In this document: piece by piece, positions 46,674 through 53,431 of the stretch
Numbering within the stretch: position 1 is the stretch's first letter
Layout of the letters: the number at the start of each line of letters is the position of its first letter
Assembly: GCA_002780795.1 (NCBI GenBank)
Contig: PEUF01000038.1
Span: 1 to 53,532 of the forward strand
Length of the DNA: 53,532 nt
Origin: Candidatus Roizmanbacteria bacterium CG02_land_8_20_14_3_00_36_15
GTDB lineage: Bacteria; Patescibacteriota; Microgenomatia; UBA1406; GWC2-37-13
Reading direction: 5' to 3'
Notes under the pieces: model-generated
What the model was told of the DNA's origin: nothing
Seen by the model: only the letters and a program-made list of their open reading frames with translations
Databases searched by the model: none
Translations under genes and position numbers: made by a program

Positions 46674-47167
46674 ATAATACGAATGATGCGAATCTGGATG
46701 CGAATGATACGAATTATGCTAATATTTTTTTATGGGAAGAATAATTTATCCCAACCTTTGTTTTAAGATAAACGGAATTCTTTTTAAGACTCATAATCAA
46801 TTAGGAAAATTTTGTAGTGAAAAACAATATTGCGACCTAATAGAAAAATTCCTTAAAGAATCTTCTTTATTATTTGAACGTGAAAAAACTCTGCCACGGA
46901 TATTTAAAGAAGAAAAAGAAGGGAGAAATAAAGTTGATTTCTTCGTAGAGAATAAAGTAATTTTAGAGGCAAAGTCGAAAAAAATAATTACTAAAGATGA
47001 TTACTATCAAGTTAGGAGATACCTGTCGGTGTTAAATAAAAAATTAGGGATCTTGGTAAACTTCCGTTGTACCTATCTTCACCCTAAACGGATTTTAAAT
47101 TCAGAAGCCAATGAGTAATTATTCGCATAATTCGCAGCATTTGCATTCATTCGCGAATTCGTATTAT
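46674..47167. mobile_element. Candidate element: GxxExxY gene between inverted 9-bp arrays
   Basis: The left array (46674-46725) is ATAATACGAAT, GATGCGAAT, CTG, GATGCGAAT, GATACGAAT, TATGCTAAT. The right array (47116-47167) is the reverse, ending GAATTCGTATTAT. The element is 494 bp, and the gene fills nearly all the space between the arms. The right arm contains the TAA stop of the minus-strand gene ending at 47164. A 110-bp version without gene lies at 37164-37273. No target-site duplication could be recognised in the AT-rich flanks. Confidence 0.6.
46732..47118 (+). CDS. GxxExxY protein (PD-(D/E)XK nuclease fold)
   Basis: A 128-aa protein of the GxxExxY family. It has QLGKFCSEKQYCDLIEKFL, in which the family's GxxExxY motif appears as GKFCSEKQY, then RNKVDFFVENKVILEAKSKK (D...ExK, nuclease-like metal site D-Ex-K) and TKDDYYQVRRYLSVLNKKLGILVNFR. 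The predicted fold is PD-(D/E)XK, but activity is unproven. The catalytic residues appear intact. The whole gene sits between inverted 9-bp arrays. There is no Shine-Dalgarno sequence; the ATG follows the left array after a T-run. Confidence 0.9.
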   Translation: MGRIIYPNLCFKINGILFKTHNQLGKFCSEKQYCDLIEKFLKESSLLFEREKTLPRIFKEEKEGRNKVDFFVENKVILEAKSKKIITKDDYYQVRRYLSVLNKKLGILVNFRCTYLHPKRILNSEANE

Positions 47168-47610
47168 TTTATTAAAAATCTATCTATCGGTATCGCAGGA
47201 TAGTTGGCCTTTAGCCAGTCTTCAAAGACTTTTTTGTTGGTTTCTTTTGGTTCTTTGAGGCTGACGATGAACTTATCCTCGCCATAGTCAAAGACAAGGG
47301 CGAAGTTATTATTATTTATTGGCAGCTTAGTTTTTAATGCCTGCTTTTGAGTTGATAGGTCTTGTTGCTCTTTTGGTAACTGTTCCTCAAAGACACCGGT
47401 TGAGGTGGGTAGTATCGGCGTCGGCGTAAGCGTCGGCGGCGTTGTTATCCTTACCTCGACTGTCGTCGGCGAGGGTAAGTTAATGTTTGTCGGCTGGTTT
47501 GATGGAGAAGGGTTGGTCTTTTTTCTTTGCATGACCAAGACGCTCAAAAATAATATTGATAGTAAGACGATGAGGGCGATGACAATTAGAGTTAGATTTT
47601 GTTTAGACAT
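47164..47610 (-). CDS. Membrane-anchored protein of unknown function with Pro/Thr-rich linker
   Basis: A 148-aa protein. One N-terminal transmembrane helix (7-27) is followed by a Pro/Thr/Ser-rich linker (32-76) and a small domain with KTKLPINNNNFALVFDYGEDKFIVSLKEPKETNKKVFEDWLKANYP. A similar module occurs in the peptidase at 47779 (KQKLPYETNDFRVEY...DKNKVIITKK...VDQWLEENKP), so the two form a family of anchored envelope proteins. The stop codon is provided by the neighbouring repeat element. Confidence 0.65.
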   Translation of the reverse strand: MSKQNLTLIVIALIVLLSILFLSVLVMQRKKTNPSPSNQPTNINLPSPTTVEVRITTPPTLTPTPILPTSTGVFEEQLPKEQQDLSTQKQALKTKLPINNNNFALVFDYGEDKFIVSLKEPKETNKKVFEDWLKANYPAIPIDRFLIK

Positions 47611-47636
47611 GTATTATTATAATTATAACTTTTTTA

Positions 47637-47774
47637 AAAGTGTTCGTATGCATCTTTTTAATACCCCAGTAGCATTCGCTACGGGGCAAGCCTACCAATG
47701 CGAAATAGTTGGTTGTTGAAACACGGACTCCTCGACGCAAGTGGGCGATTAAAAATCCGCACACTTCGCACTTT
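47637..47774. repeat. Structured foldback element, copy 2
   Basis: Outer arms AAAGTG (47637-47642) and CACTTT (47769-47774). Next arms TATGCA-TC-TTTTTAAT (47647-47662) and ATTAAAAA-TC-CGCACA (47748-47763). Compared with copy 1 it carries an additional hairpin, CCCC-A-GTAGC-ATTC-GCTAC-GGGG. The CCAA/TTGG hairpin and the block CGCAAGTGGGCGAT are kept. It lies between two minus-strand genes and ends five bases before the stop of the peptidase gene. Confidence 0.75.
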
Positions 47775-47778
47775 TCAA

Positions 47779-48903
47779 TTATTTTTTCACCCCAAACGCA
47801 ACCCTATATTTGGGAAACGGATAACGGGATTTTTCGTTATAAGGCGGACTTTGAAAACGGCCGTAATAAGGGTCATAGGCCCAGGTGTCGTTGTTAGCAG
47901 AGACATCGGTAATCCAGAAAAAATGACCACAGCCGGCATCACAGTAGTTAGCTAATACAAAAATAGTCCAGCCGTTATTAATATAGTTTTTAAAATCAGC
48001 CGCTACCTGGTCGATGGTTTCCAAGCTGTAAAGCAGATAATCAGTGGTGGTTATACCGTATGATTCAAGAGCGTTCTTGGCGTCACTATATCGGGAACCG
48101 GCGCATCCTAAAAAGTAACCTTTTTGTTTATAAAGATCGACGATGGTTTGAGGAGTGATACTGTTATCGATGTATGATGCGGTAATCATCGCTACTGTCG
48201 TTGGTCCGCAGCCGGCCCGACAGAGAGTACAACCGGAAGGTAAAGAATAACTGTCGAAACTGCCGCCACATTGAGAATAATAGATTAAGTCGCCGTTTGG
48301 TGGATTGGGTGGATTACCGCTTGTAGGATTAATAGGAAAGATACTGAGAAACGGAGTCGGTGTCAGTTGGTTAGTGGGAATCGTCTGCGTGTTTTTACCC
48401 AAATCTAAGAGAATACTTAGAAGGTCGGTAATAAGTTTGACATTCGAGTTGTTTGTCGGAGTAGCGGACAGGGTAGCCGACGGTTCAGCTCCCGGTGATA
48501 AATACGGGTTTATCTCCGGATTACCGGCCATATCTGAATCTTGACCGTTCTGAGTTTCATCCCTAACAATATAATCACCCGGCTTATTTTCCTCTAACCA
48601 CTGATCAACTTTTTGATCGGCTTGAAAAGTTTTTTTAGTAATAATTACTTTATTTTTATCAGTCGAGTACTCGACGCGGAAATCATTAGTTTCGTAAGGT
48701 AATTTTTGTTTGATTGACTGATTAGTTAAATATTTTTTAGCAGAAGTTTCTGAGGTTGAGGATTGGCCCGTAGTTGTTTTTGTCTGGTTTTTTGTCTGGT
48801 TAAGGTCGGATTGTTTTGGTCGTAAAAAAATCGGAAGAATAACTGTTATAGCAATTAGAACAATCAAAATGGCAGTTAACGGAATAATTATTTTCTTATT
48901 CAT
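47779..48903 (-). CDS. Membrane-anchored C39-like cysteine peptidase
   Basis: A 374-aa protein. It has one N-terminal transmembrane helix (6-27), a Thr/Ser-rich linker, the small module KQKLPYETNDFRVEY shared with the neighbour, another low-complexity linker, and a C-terminal papain-like domain of C39 type. The catalytic Cys is in CRAGCGPTTVAMI, the His in AGCGHFFWITDV and the Asp in WAYDPYYG. Extra cysteines (QCGG, GCTLC, LGCAGS, YCDAGC) suggest disulfides. It should act outside the cell, on peptides, peptidoglycan stems or a pilin-like substrate. The bacteriocin-export context of true C39 peptidases is absent. Confidence 0.82.
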   Translation of the reverse strand: MNKKIIIPLTAILIVLIAITVILPIFLRPKQSDLNQTKNQTKTTTGQSSTSETSAKKYLTNQSIKQKLPYETNDFRVEYSTDKNKVIITKKTFQADQKVDQWLEENKPGDYIVRDETQNGQDSDMAGNPEINPYLSPGAEPSATLSATPTNNSNVKLITDLLSILLDLGKNTQTIPTNQLTPTPFLSIFPINPTSGNPPNPPNGDLIYYSQCGGSFDSYSLPSGCTLCRAGCGPTTVAMITASYIDNSITPQTIVDLYKQKGYFLGCAGSRYSDAKNALESYGITTTDYLLYSLETIDQVAADFKNYINNGWTIFVLANYCDAGCGHFFWITDVSANNDTWAYDPYYGRFQSPPYNEKSRYPFPKYRVAFGVKK

Positions 48904-48912
48904 TAAGTTTTA

Positions 48913-48927
48913 CCCCGCTGAGCGGGG
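48913..48927. repeat. GC-rich palindrome between divergent genes
   Basis: CCCCGC-TGA-GCGGGG lies in the 59-bp gap between the divergent peptidase and clp genes. The core equals that inside yidC and that at 39786-39798. Confidence 0.6.
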
Positions 48928-48962
48928 TTGACAAACATTAAAAATTTTTTAATAATAAATCT

Positions 48963-51900
48963 ATGGCTTTATTTGATTTTATAAAAAAAACTCAAGATAA
49001 TTCAATAGTAAATCAACCGGCTGTTCCTCAATCGCCAGTAATTCAATCACCAGTTCAGCAAACATCATCAACACAATCAGTTGTTTCACAACCAATTGGA
49101 AAACCACCAGTAAATAAATCCCAAATCTCTCGCCCAGAGGGCGATCGTCCTTTGGACGAAAATATCAAAACTCCACCCTCGAGCCCTCAATCTCCAGCTT
49201 CCAGTGTCCAGCCTCCAGCATCGACCATTAAAACCCCACCCTCCATTCCCCATTCTCAACCGTCTGCCCAAAAAGATCTTGACCTAATGACTCATCTTAC
49301 CCAACGGTCTAACCGAGCGTTTGTCGCCGCTCAAACAAAGACTAAAGAACTAAAAAATCAGTTTATTGATAGTGAGCATATTCTTCACGCCCTTTTATCT
49401 GATAACGAGATTTACAATCTTTTGGTCGAGCTAAAGATTCAACCACAAATGATAGAAGAAGAGTTAATAAAGATCTATAAACACGAAAATTATCAGGGGG
49501 TGCCTCAACTGTCGCCAAGGGTCAAAAGAATTCTTGACAACTCATTAATCATCGCCAGAAAATTGGGATTTGAGTTTATTTCGCCTGAGCACCTTCTTTT
49601 AGCATTATACGAAGAAGGAGAGGGGGCCGGTGCCAGGGCGCTAGCCAAATTTAACTTACAAGAAGACGTTTTAAATAAAAAAATTGTCGGGAGAAAAGAA
49701 GGTTTGACCGAAGATCAAAAAGAAGCCGAGAAAAAGAAAAGCGCTTTAGAAGAGTTTACCATCGATCTGACGGCCAAAGCCAGTCAAGGCTTATTAGATC
49801 CGGTGGTTGAACGCTCAGAAGTGATTGAGAGGGTGATTCATATTTTATCGAGAAGAACTAAAAATAATCCGACCTTAGTAGGTGAAGCAGGTGTCGGTAA
49901 AACCGCAATTATCGAAGGATTGGCACAAAAAATTGTTTCTAAACAAGTACCAGAACCGCTATTAAACAAAAGAATTTTACAGCTGGATCTGATGAGTATT
50001 TTAGCCGGTGCTTCGCATCGCGGTGAGTTTGAGGAAAGAATGAAAGATTTAATCGAAGAAGTTAAAGCTAATCAAGGTAAAGTAATCCTTTTTATTGACG
50101 AGATCCATAATATTGTCGGCGCCGGTTCATCGGGCGAAGGTTCGCTAGACGCGTCAAACTTTCTTAAACCGGCCTTAGCTCGAGGGGAACTCCAGATGAT
50201 TGGTGCGACCACTTTGACAGAATATCGTAAATATATTGAGAAAGATCCGGCCTTAGAGCGAAGGTTTCAACCTGTCCTTGTGCCTGAGCCGTCCGTTGAA
50301 CAAGCAATTAAAATGTTAAAGGCAATTAAAGACAAATATGAGGCTTTTCATCGAGTCAAAATTCCCGACGACGTAGTTGAAGCAGCGGTTATTTTTTCAA
50401 AAAGATATGTTGGTGATCGGTTCTTACCTGATAAGGCGGTTGATCTGATCGATGAAGCTGCCTCAGCCGTCCGCTTACCGTTAATCTCTCTTCCTGAAGA
50501 AATTAGATCTTTAGAAGAAAGAGTTAGTCAGTTAACTCAAGAGCTGAAAGAAGCGGAGAAAGGTAAAGACAAGGTAAAAGCACGGATTCTTCGTTCAAAG
50601 ATTGATGAAATCCAATCACAGCTTAAAGAGAAAAAAGACCAATATATTCTCAAAAAAGGTCAAACAACCTCAGTGGTAAGCGTTGACATTATTAAAGATA
50701 TCGTCGCCCGTTGGACCGGTATTCCAATAACCAAGATTACTTCAACCGAAGTTGAACAACTGGCTAATTTAGAAAAAATTATGCACAAACGCTTGATTAA
50801 TCAAGAGGCAGCTGTTACTGCGGTAGCCCAGGCGGTGCGTCGTGGGCGAGCCGGACTAAAATCTCAGCAGCGGCCGATCGGCAGCTTTGTTTTTTTAGGC
50901 CCAACCGGAGTTGGCAAAACAGAGTTGGCTAAAACTTTAGCCGACATTCTTTTTGGCCAAGAGGAAGCAATGATCCGTTTTGACATGACTGAGTATATGG
51001 AAAAACATGAAGTGGCTAAACTACTGGGGGCGCCACCGGGTTATGTCGGCTATGAAGAAGGAGGAAAATTGACCGAAGCGGTAAGACGACGACCTTATTC
51101 AGTCGTTCTTTTTGACGAAGTCGAAAAAGCTCACCCTGACATTTTTAATATTTTGTTGCAGATTTTAGATGATGGACGGTTAACCGATAATAAAGGTCAT
51201 ACAATTTCCTTTAAGAATGCGGTTGTTATCTGTACCTCAAATATCGGCACCAAGATTATTCAAGATGAACTTTTGAAAAACTGGGAAAAAGAAATAAAAG
51301 AAAAAGAGGCTGTCTCGGAAAAAAAGGATAAAGAAAATTATGGAAAAATTAAAGATCAAGTGATGTTGGAACTGAGAAAATTTTTCCGGCCAGAACTACT
51401 CAACCGCTTTGATGACATAATTATTTTTGAACCATTAAAGTATGCTCATATGAAAGAAATTGTTAAACTTCAGTTAAAAGGAATAGAAAAACTATTAGAA
51501 GATCAAGATATTGGTTTTACCTTCACTGAGGCGGCGGTTAAAGAAATCGTTCGTTCCGGTTTTGATCCTATCTATGGCGCCAGGCCTTTAAGGCGAGCTA
51601 TTCAAAAGTCGATCGAAAATCCCATCTCGACATTAATTATTGAACAAAAACTTAAAGCTGGCGATCAGGTTCAGGCGGATTTTGATGGTGAAGGCTTTAT
51701 TTTTAATGTTGAGAAAACCGAACTGGTATCTTCAGTAGAAGAGAATAAACCGGTGCTTAAGAAATTTTTATGCAACAGTTGTTCTAATCAGTTTGAGACA
51801 GAGGTTGTTGATCGATCGACGGCTATCTGTCCTCGATGCGCTAGTGTCGAAATCAGAGAAGTGACCGAAAAGATAAAAGAAAATGAAAATAAACCCGAAG

Positions 51901-52016
51901 CTCAAAACCCGAAACTCGAAATGGTTCGACAAGCTCACCATCCTGAGCAAAATCAAGGGACAAATTTAAATTTTCAAACTTCAGACAACAATGGACAACA
52001 ATTACACGCCAATTGA
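48963..52016 (+). CDS. Clp-family AAA+ unfoldase (ClpC-like) with N-terminal extension and zinc ribbon
   Basis: A 1017-aa Hsp100 protein. Residues 1-105 are a Pro/Gln/Ser-rich extension. A double Clp-N domain spans about 107-245. AAA-1 has GEAGVGKT (about 308-315) and a DEIHN Walker B; a short coiled middle domain spans about 515-570. AAA-2 has GPTGVGKT (about 645-652) and ends in a D2-small domain with SGFDPIYGARPLRRAIQ. Residues 936-960 form a zinc ribbon, CNSCxxxF...CPRC. The ClpP-docking (I/L/V)GF loop expected between TSNIGTKII and FRPELLNR is not visible, so it probably works without ClpP. The head and tail hold repeat-derived segments. Confidence 0.9.
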   Translation: MALFDFIKKTQDNSIVNQPAVPQSPVIQSPVQQTSSTQSVVSQPIGKPPVNKSQISRPEGDRPLDENIKTPPSSPQSPASSVQPPASTIKTPPSIPHSQPSAQKDLDLMTHLTQRSNRAFVAAQTKTKELKNQFIDSEHILHALLSDNEIYNLLVELKIQPQMIEEELIKIYKHENYQGVPQLSPRVKRILDNSLIIARKLGFEFISPEHLLLALYEEGEGAGARALAKFNLQEDVLNKKIVGRKEGLTEDQKEAEKKKSALEEFTIDLTAKASQGLLDPVVERSEVIERVIHILSRRTKNNPTLVGEAGVGKTAIIEGLAQKIVSKQVPEPLLNKRILQLDLMSILAGASHRGEFEERMKDLIEEVKANQGKVILFIDEIHNIVGAGSSGEGSLDASNFLKPALARGELQMIGATTLTEYRKYIEKDPALERRFQPVLVPEPSVEQAIKMLKAIKDKYEAFHRVKIPDDVVEAAVIFSKRYVGDRFLPDKAVDLIDEAASAVRLPLISLPEEIRSLEERVSQLTQELKEAEKGKDKVKARILRSKIDEIQSQLKEKKDQYILKKGQTTSVVSVDIIKDIVARWTGIPITKITSTEVEQLANLEKIMHKRLINQEAAVTAVAQAVRRGRAGLKSQQRPIGSFVFLGPTGVGKTELAKTLADILFGQEEAMIRFDMTEYMEKHEVAKLLGAPPGYVGYEEGGKLTEAVRRRPYSVVLFDEVEKAHPDIFNILLQILDDGRLTDNKGHTISFKNAVVICTSNIGTKIIQDELLKNWEKEIKEKEAVSEKKDKENYGKIKDQVMLELRKFFRPELLNRFDDIIIFEPLKYAHMKEIVKLQLKGIEKLLEDQDIGFTFTEAAVKEIVRSGFDPIYGARPLRRAIQKSIENPISTLIIEQKLKAGDQVQADFDGEGFIFNVEKTELVSSVEENKPVLKKFLCNSCSNQFETEVVDRSTAICPRCASVEIREVTEKIKENENKPEAQNPKLEMVRQAHHPEQNQGTNLNFQTSDNNGQQLHAN
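49121..49219 (+). repeat. Palindromic unit and 7-bp array in the clp N-terminal extension
   Basis: CCAAATCTCT then CGCCC-AGA-GGGCG (49131-49143) and CGTCC-TTT-GGACG (49146-49158), followed by AAAATATCAAAA. The same 40-bp unit is in mvk. Then CTCCAGC, TTCCAGT, GTCCAGC, CTCCAGC (49192-49219) form a heptamer array. All is read as low-complexity residues 55-100. Confidence 0.85.
51892..51948 (+). repeat. 7-bp array and TTCGACAAGCTCA-type repeat in the clp tail
   Basis: AACCCGA, AGCTCAA, AACCCGA, AACTCGA (51892-51919) precede TTCGACAAGCTCACCATCC-TGAGC (51925-51948), a foldback with GCTCA/TGAGC. The product is EAQNPKLEMVRQAHHPEQ after the zinc ribbon. Sequences like TTCGACAAGCTCA recur in many environmental genomes as short dispersed repeats (my recollection). 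Confidence 0.7.
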
Positions 52017-52320
52017 TGTAAATAAATTGGAAAAAAAAGACGGCGGTTTAAACACTATTTTATTGGTAATCGTTACCTTAACCGCTTTAGTTTTAGCCAT
52101 CCTGCTTTTTGTCTTGATTCAGAAAAAGATGAAACAAACCAATCAACCGTTACCAAACAATACGGTTTTACCGACGATGATAGTTCCAACCGTTGTTCCC
52201 ACCGAGATTGTTCCAACAGAAGATTTGATTTCACCTGCCGTTTCCAGCGCAACACCGACCATTATCGAGTTGTCAGCGACGCCGACAGCCAGCCCAAGCG
52301 GTATTATTAATCAAGAGTAA
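51991..52320 (+). CDS. Small membrane-anchored protein with Pro/Thr-rich tail
   Basis: A 109-aa protein with one transmembrane helix (about 20-42) and a tail rich in Pro, Thr, Val and Ser (VLPTMIVPTVVPTEIVPTEDLISPAVSSATPT) outside the membrane. It overlaps the clp gene by 26 bases in another frame, so its first residues lie over the repeat-derived clp tail. The next gene starts directly after the stop. Function is unknown; the composition suggests a spacer or exposed surface protein. Confidence 0.6.
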   Translation: MDNNYTPIDVNKLEKKDGGLNTILLVIVTLTALVLAILLFVLIQKKMKQTNQPLPNNTVLPTMIVPTVVPTEIVPTEDLISPAVSSATPTIIELSATPTASPSGIINQE

Positions 52321-53001
52321 ATGTCAGCCCCAATTTTCCTATCAACCGCGGTTATTGTTGAAATTATTTTATTATTCTGGGTTTCTCATCTAACACTAAA
52401 CGAGCTTTTTTATTTCTTAAGGATTTTTTTAAAAAATGACCAGGTGATTTATGCGATCGTTAGTGTTTTTTTTCTTCCGGGGACGATTGTCCATGAAATG
52501 GGTCATTTTGTTGCCGCTACCGTGATGATGCTTCGTGTTTATAGCGTCAATATTTTTCCTCAATGGGAAAAAAACCAGATAAAATTGGGTAGTGTCATTT
52601 ATGAAAAAAAAGATATCGTTAGAAGTATTTTAGTAGGGATCGCCCCGATCTTTTTTGCCTTTTTCTTTTTTTGGTTTTTGGCTAGGTTTAAGATGTTCCC
52701 CGGTCAAAATTTCTGGTTAAATATCTTGTTTGGCTACATAGTTTTTACAGTTTCGTCGACGATGTTTTCTTCAAAAAAAGACTTAGTAGATTTGGCTTTT
52801 ATAATTCCTTTGATTATAGTTATAATTGGATTAATCTATATTTTTGATATTAGAGTTGACTTAATTTTTAAAAATAAGCTGTTTATTGAAAGATTAGTCA
52901 ATTTTTTTAAAGATATTAATTTTTATTTACTTTTTTCCTTAGCGATAAACATATTACTAATTTTTATTTTTAAAAGTTTTCGCTTTTTATTAAAAAAATG
53001 A
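52321..53001 (+). CDS. M50-like membrane metalloprotease
   Basis: A 226-aa protein with five or six transmembrane helices. The zinc motif HEMGH lies near residues 58-62 in a hydrophobic segment (FFLPGTIVHEMGHFVAATVMM), as in site-2 proteases (M50). The helix after it, RSILVGIAPIFFAFFFFW, has the GxxP pattern seen in this group. The usual distal LDG motif is not found, so activity is uncertain. It begins on the base after the stop of the previous gene and overlaps the next by four bases, so the three are co-translated. Confidence 0.75.
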   Translation: MSAPIFLSTAVIVEIILLFWVSHLTLNELFYFLRIFLKNDQVIYAIVSVFFLPGTIVHEMGHFVAATVMMLRVYSVNIFPQWEKNQIKLGSVIYEKKDIVRSILVGIAPIFFAFFFFWFLARFKMFPGQNFWLNILFGYIVFTVSSTMFSSKKDLVDLAFIIPLIIVIIGLIYIFDIRVDLIFKNKLFIERLVNFFKDINFYLLFSLAINILLIFIFKSFRFLLKK

Positions 53002-53312
53002 AAAATTATTTAGCCCAACAAATAAATATCGGTGGTCAATCGATAACCGGCCCGCTTTCAGGCATAGCAACCGTCGGCGATCTCATCAATAAATTAATTG
53101 AGTTAGTGATTCCGGCTGCCGGAATAATTCTCCTTTTAGTTTTAATCATGGGAGGTTATGATTTTTTAATATCGCGCGGTCAACCGGAAAAGATTAAAAG
53201 CGCCCAAGCGAAAATCACCACCGGCATAATTGGTTTTATCCTGTTGATCGCCTCATACATTATCGTTAGATTAATTGCTAAAATTTTTGGTTATGGAGAA
53301 GGAGTTCTCTAA
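52998..53312 (+). CDS. VirB2/TrbC-like pilin-like protein (Mbov_0395 type)
   Basis: A 104-aa protein. A short N-terminus is followed by two transmembrane helices around the loop LISRGQPEKIKSAQAKITTGIIG, the same loop as in the paralogues at 25065, 25403 and 43496. It overlaps the M50-like gene by four bases; a processing role of that protease for the pilin-like protein is an attractive but untested idea. The C-terminus ends IFGYGEGVL. Confidence 0.78.
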   Translation: MKNYLAQQINIGGQSITGPLSGIATVGDLINKLIELVIPAAGIILLLVLIMGGYDFLISRGQPEKIKSAQAKITTGIIGFILLIASYIIVRLIAKIFGYGEGVL

Positions 53313-53324
53313 TTACTAAGTGAA

Positions 53325-53431
53325 GCTCCACGGACTTACGCCCATGGCATCTTTGAGTTCAGCGTTTCGCTGTGGAGCGAAACCCTGTACCGTCCCGACG
53401 TTACGTCGAGGCTGGTACATGGGTAAACTCC
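53325..53431. repeat. Complex foldback element with interleaved pairings
   Basis: GCTCCAC (53325-53331) pairs with GTGGAGC (53372-53378), while the adjoining GGACTTACGCCCATG (53332-53346) pairs with CATGGGTAAACTCC (53418-53431). These cross, as in a pseudoknot. Inside are AGCG-TTT-CGCT and GTACC...GGTAC enclosing CGACG-TTA-CGTCG. The last core matches the palindrome at 6119-6139. No gene is visible from 53313 to the window end. Confidence 0.6.

Noticed and set aside
47405-47955. Several overlapping plus-strand open frames across the minus-strand peptidase region
   Set aside because: They are shadows of the minus-strand genes and the structured element; composition is atypical and no start signals exist.
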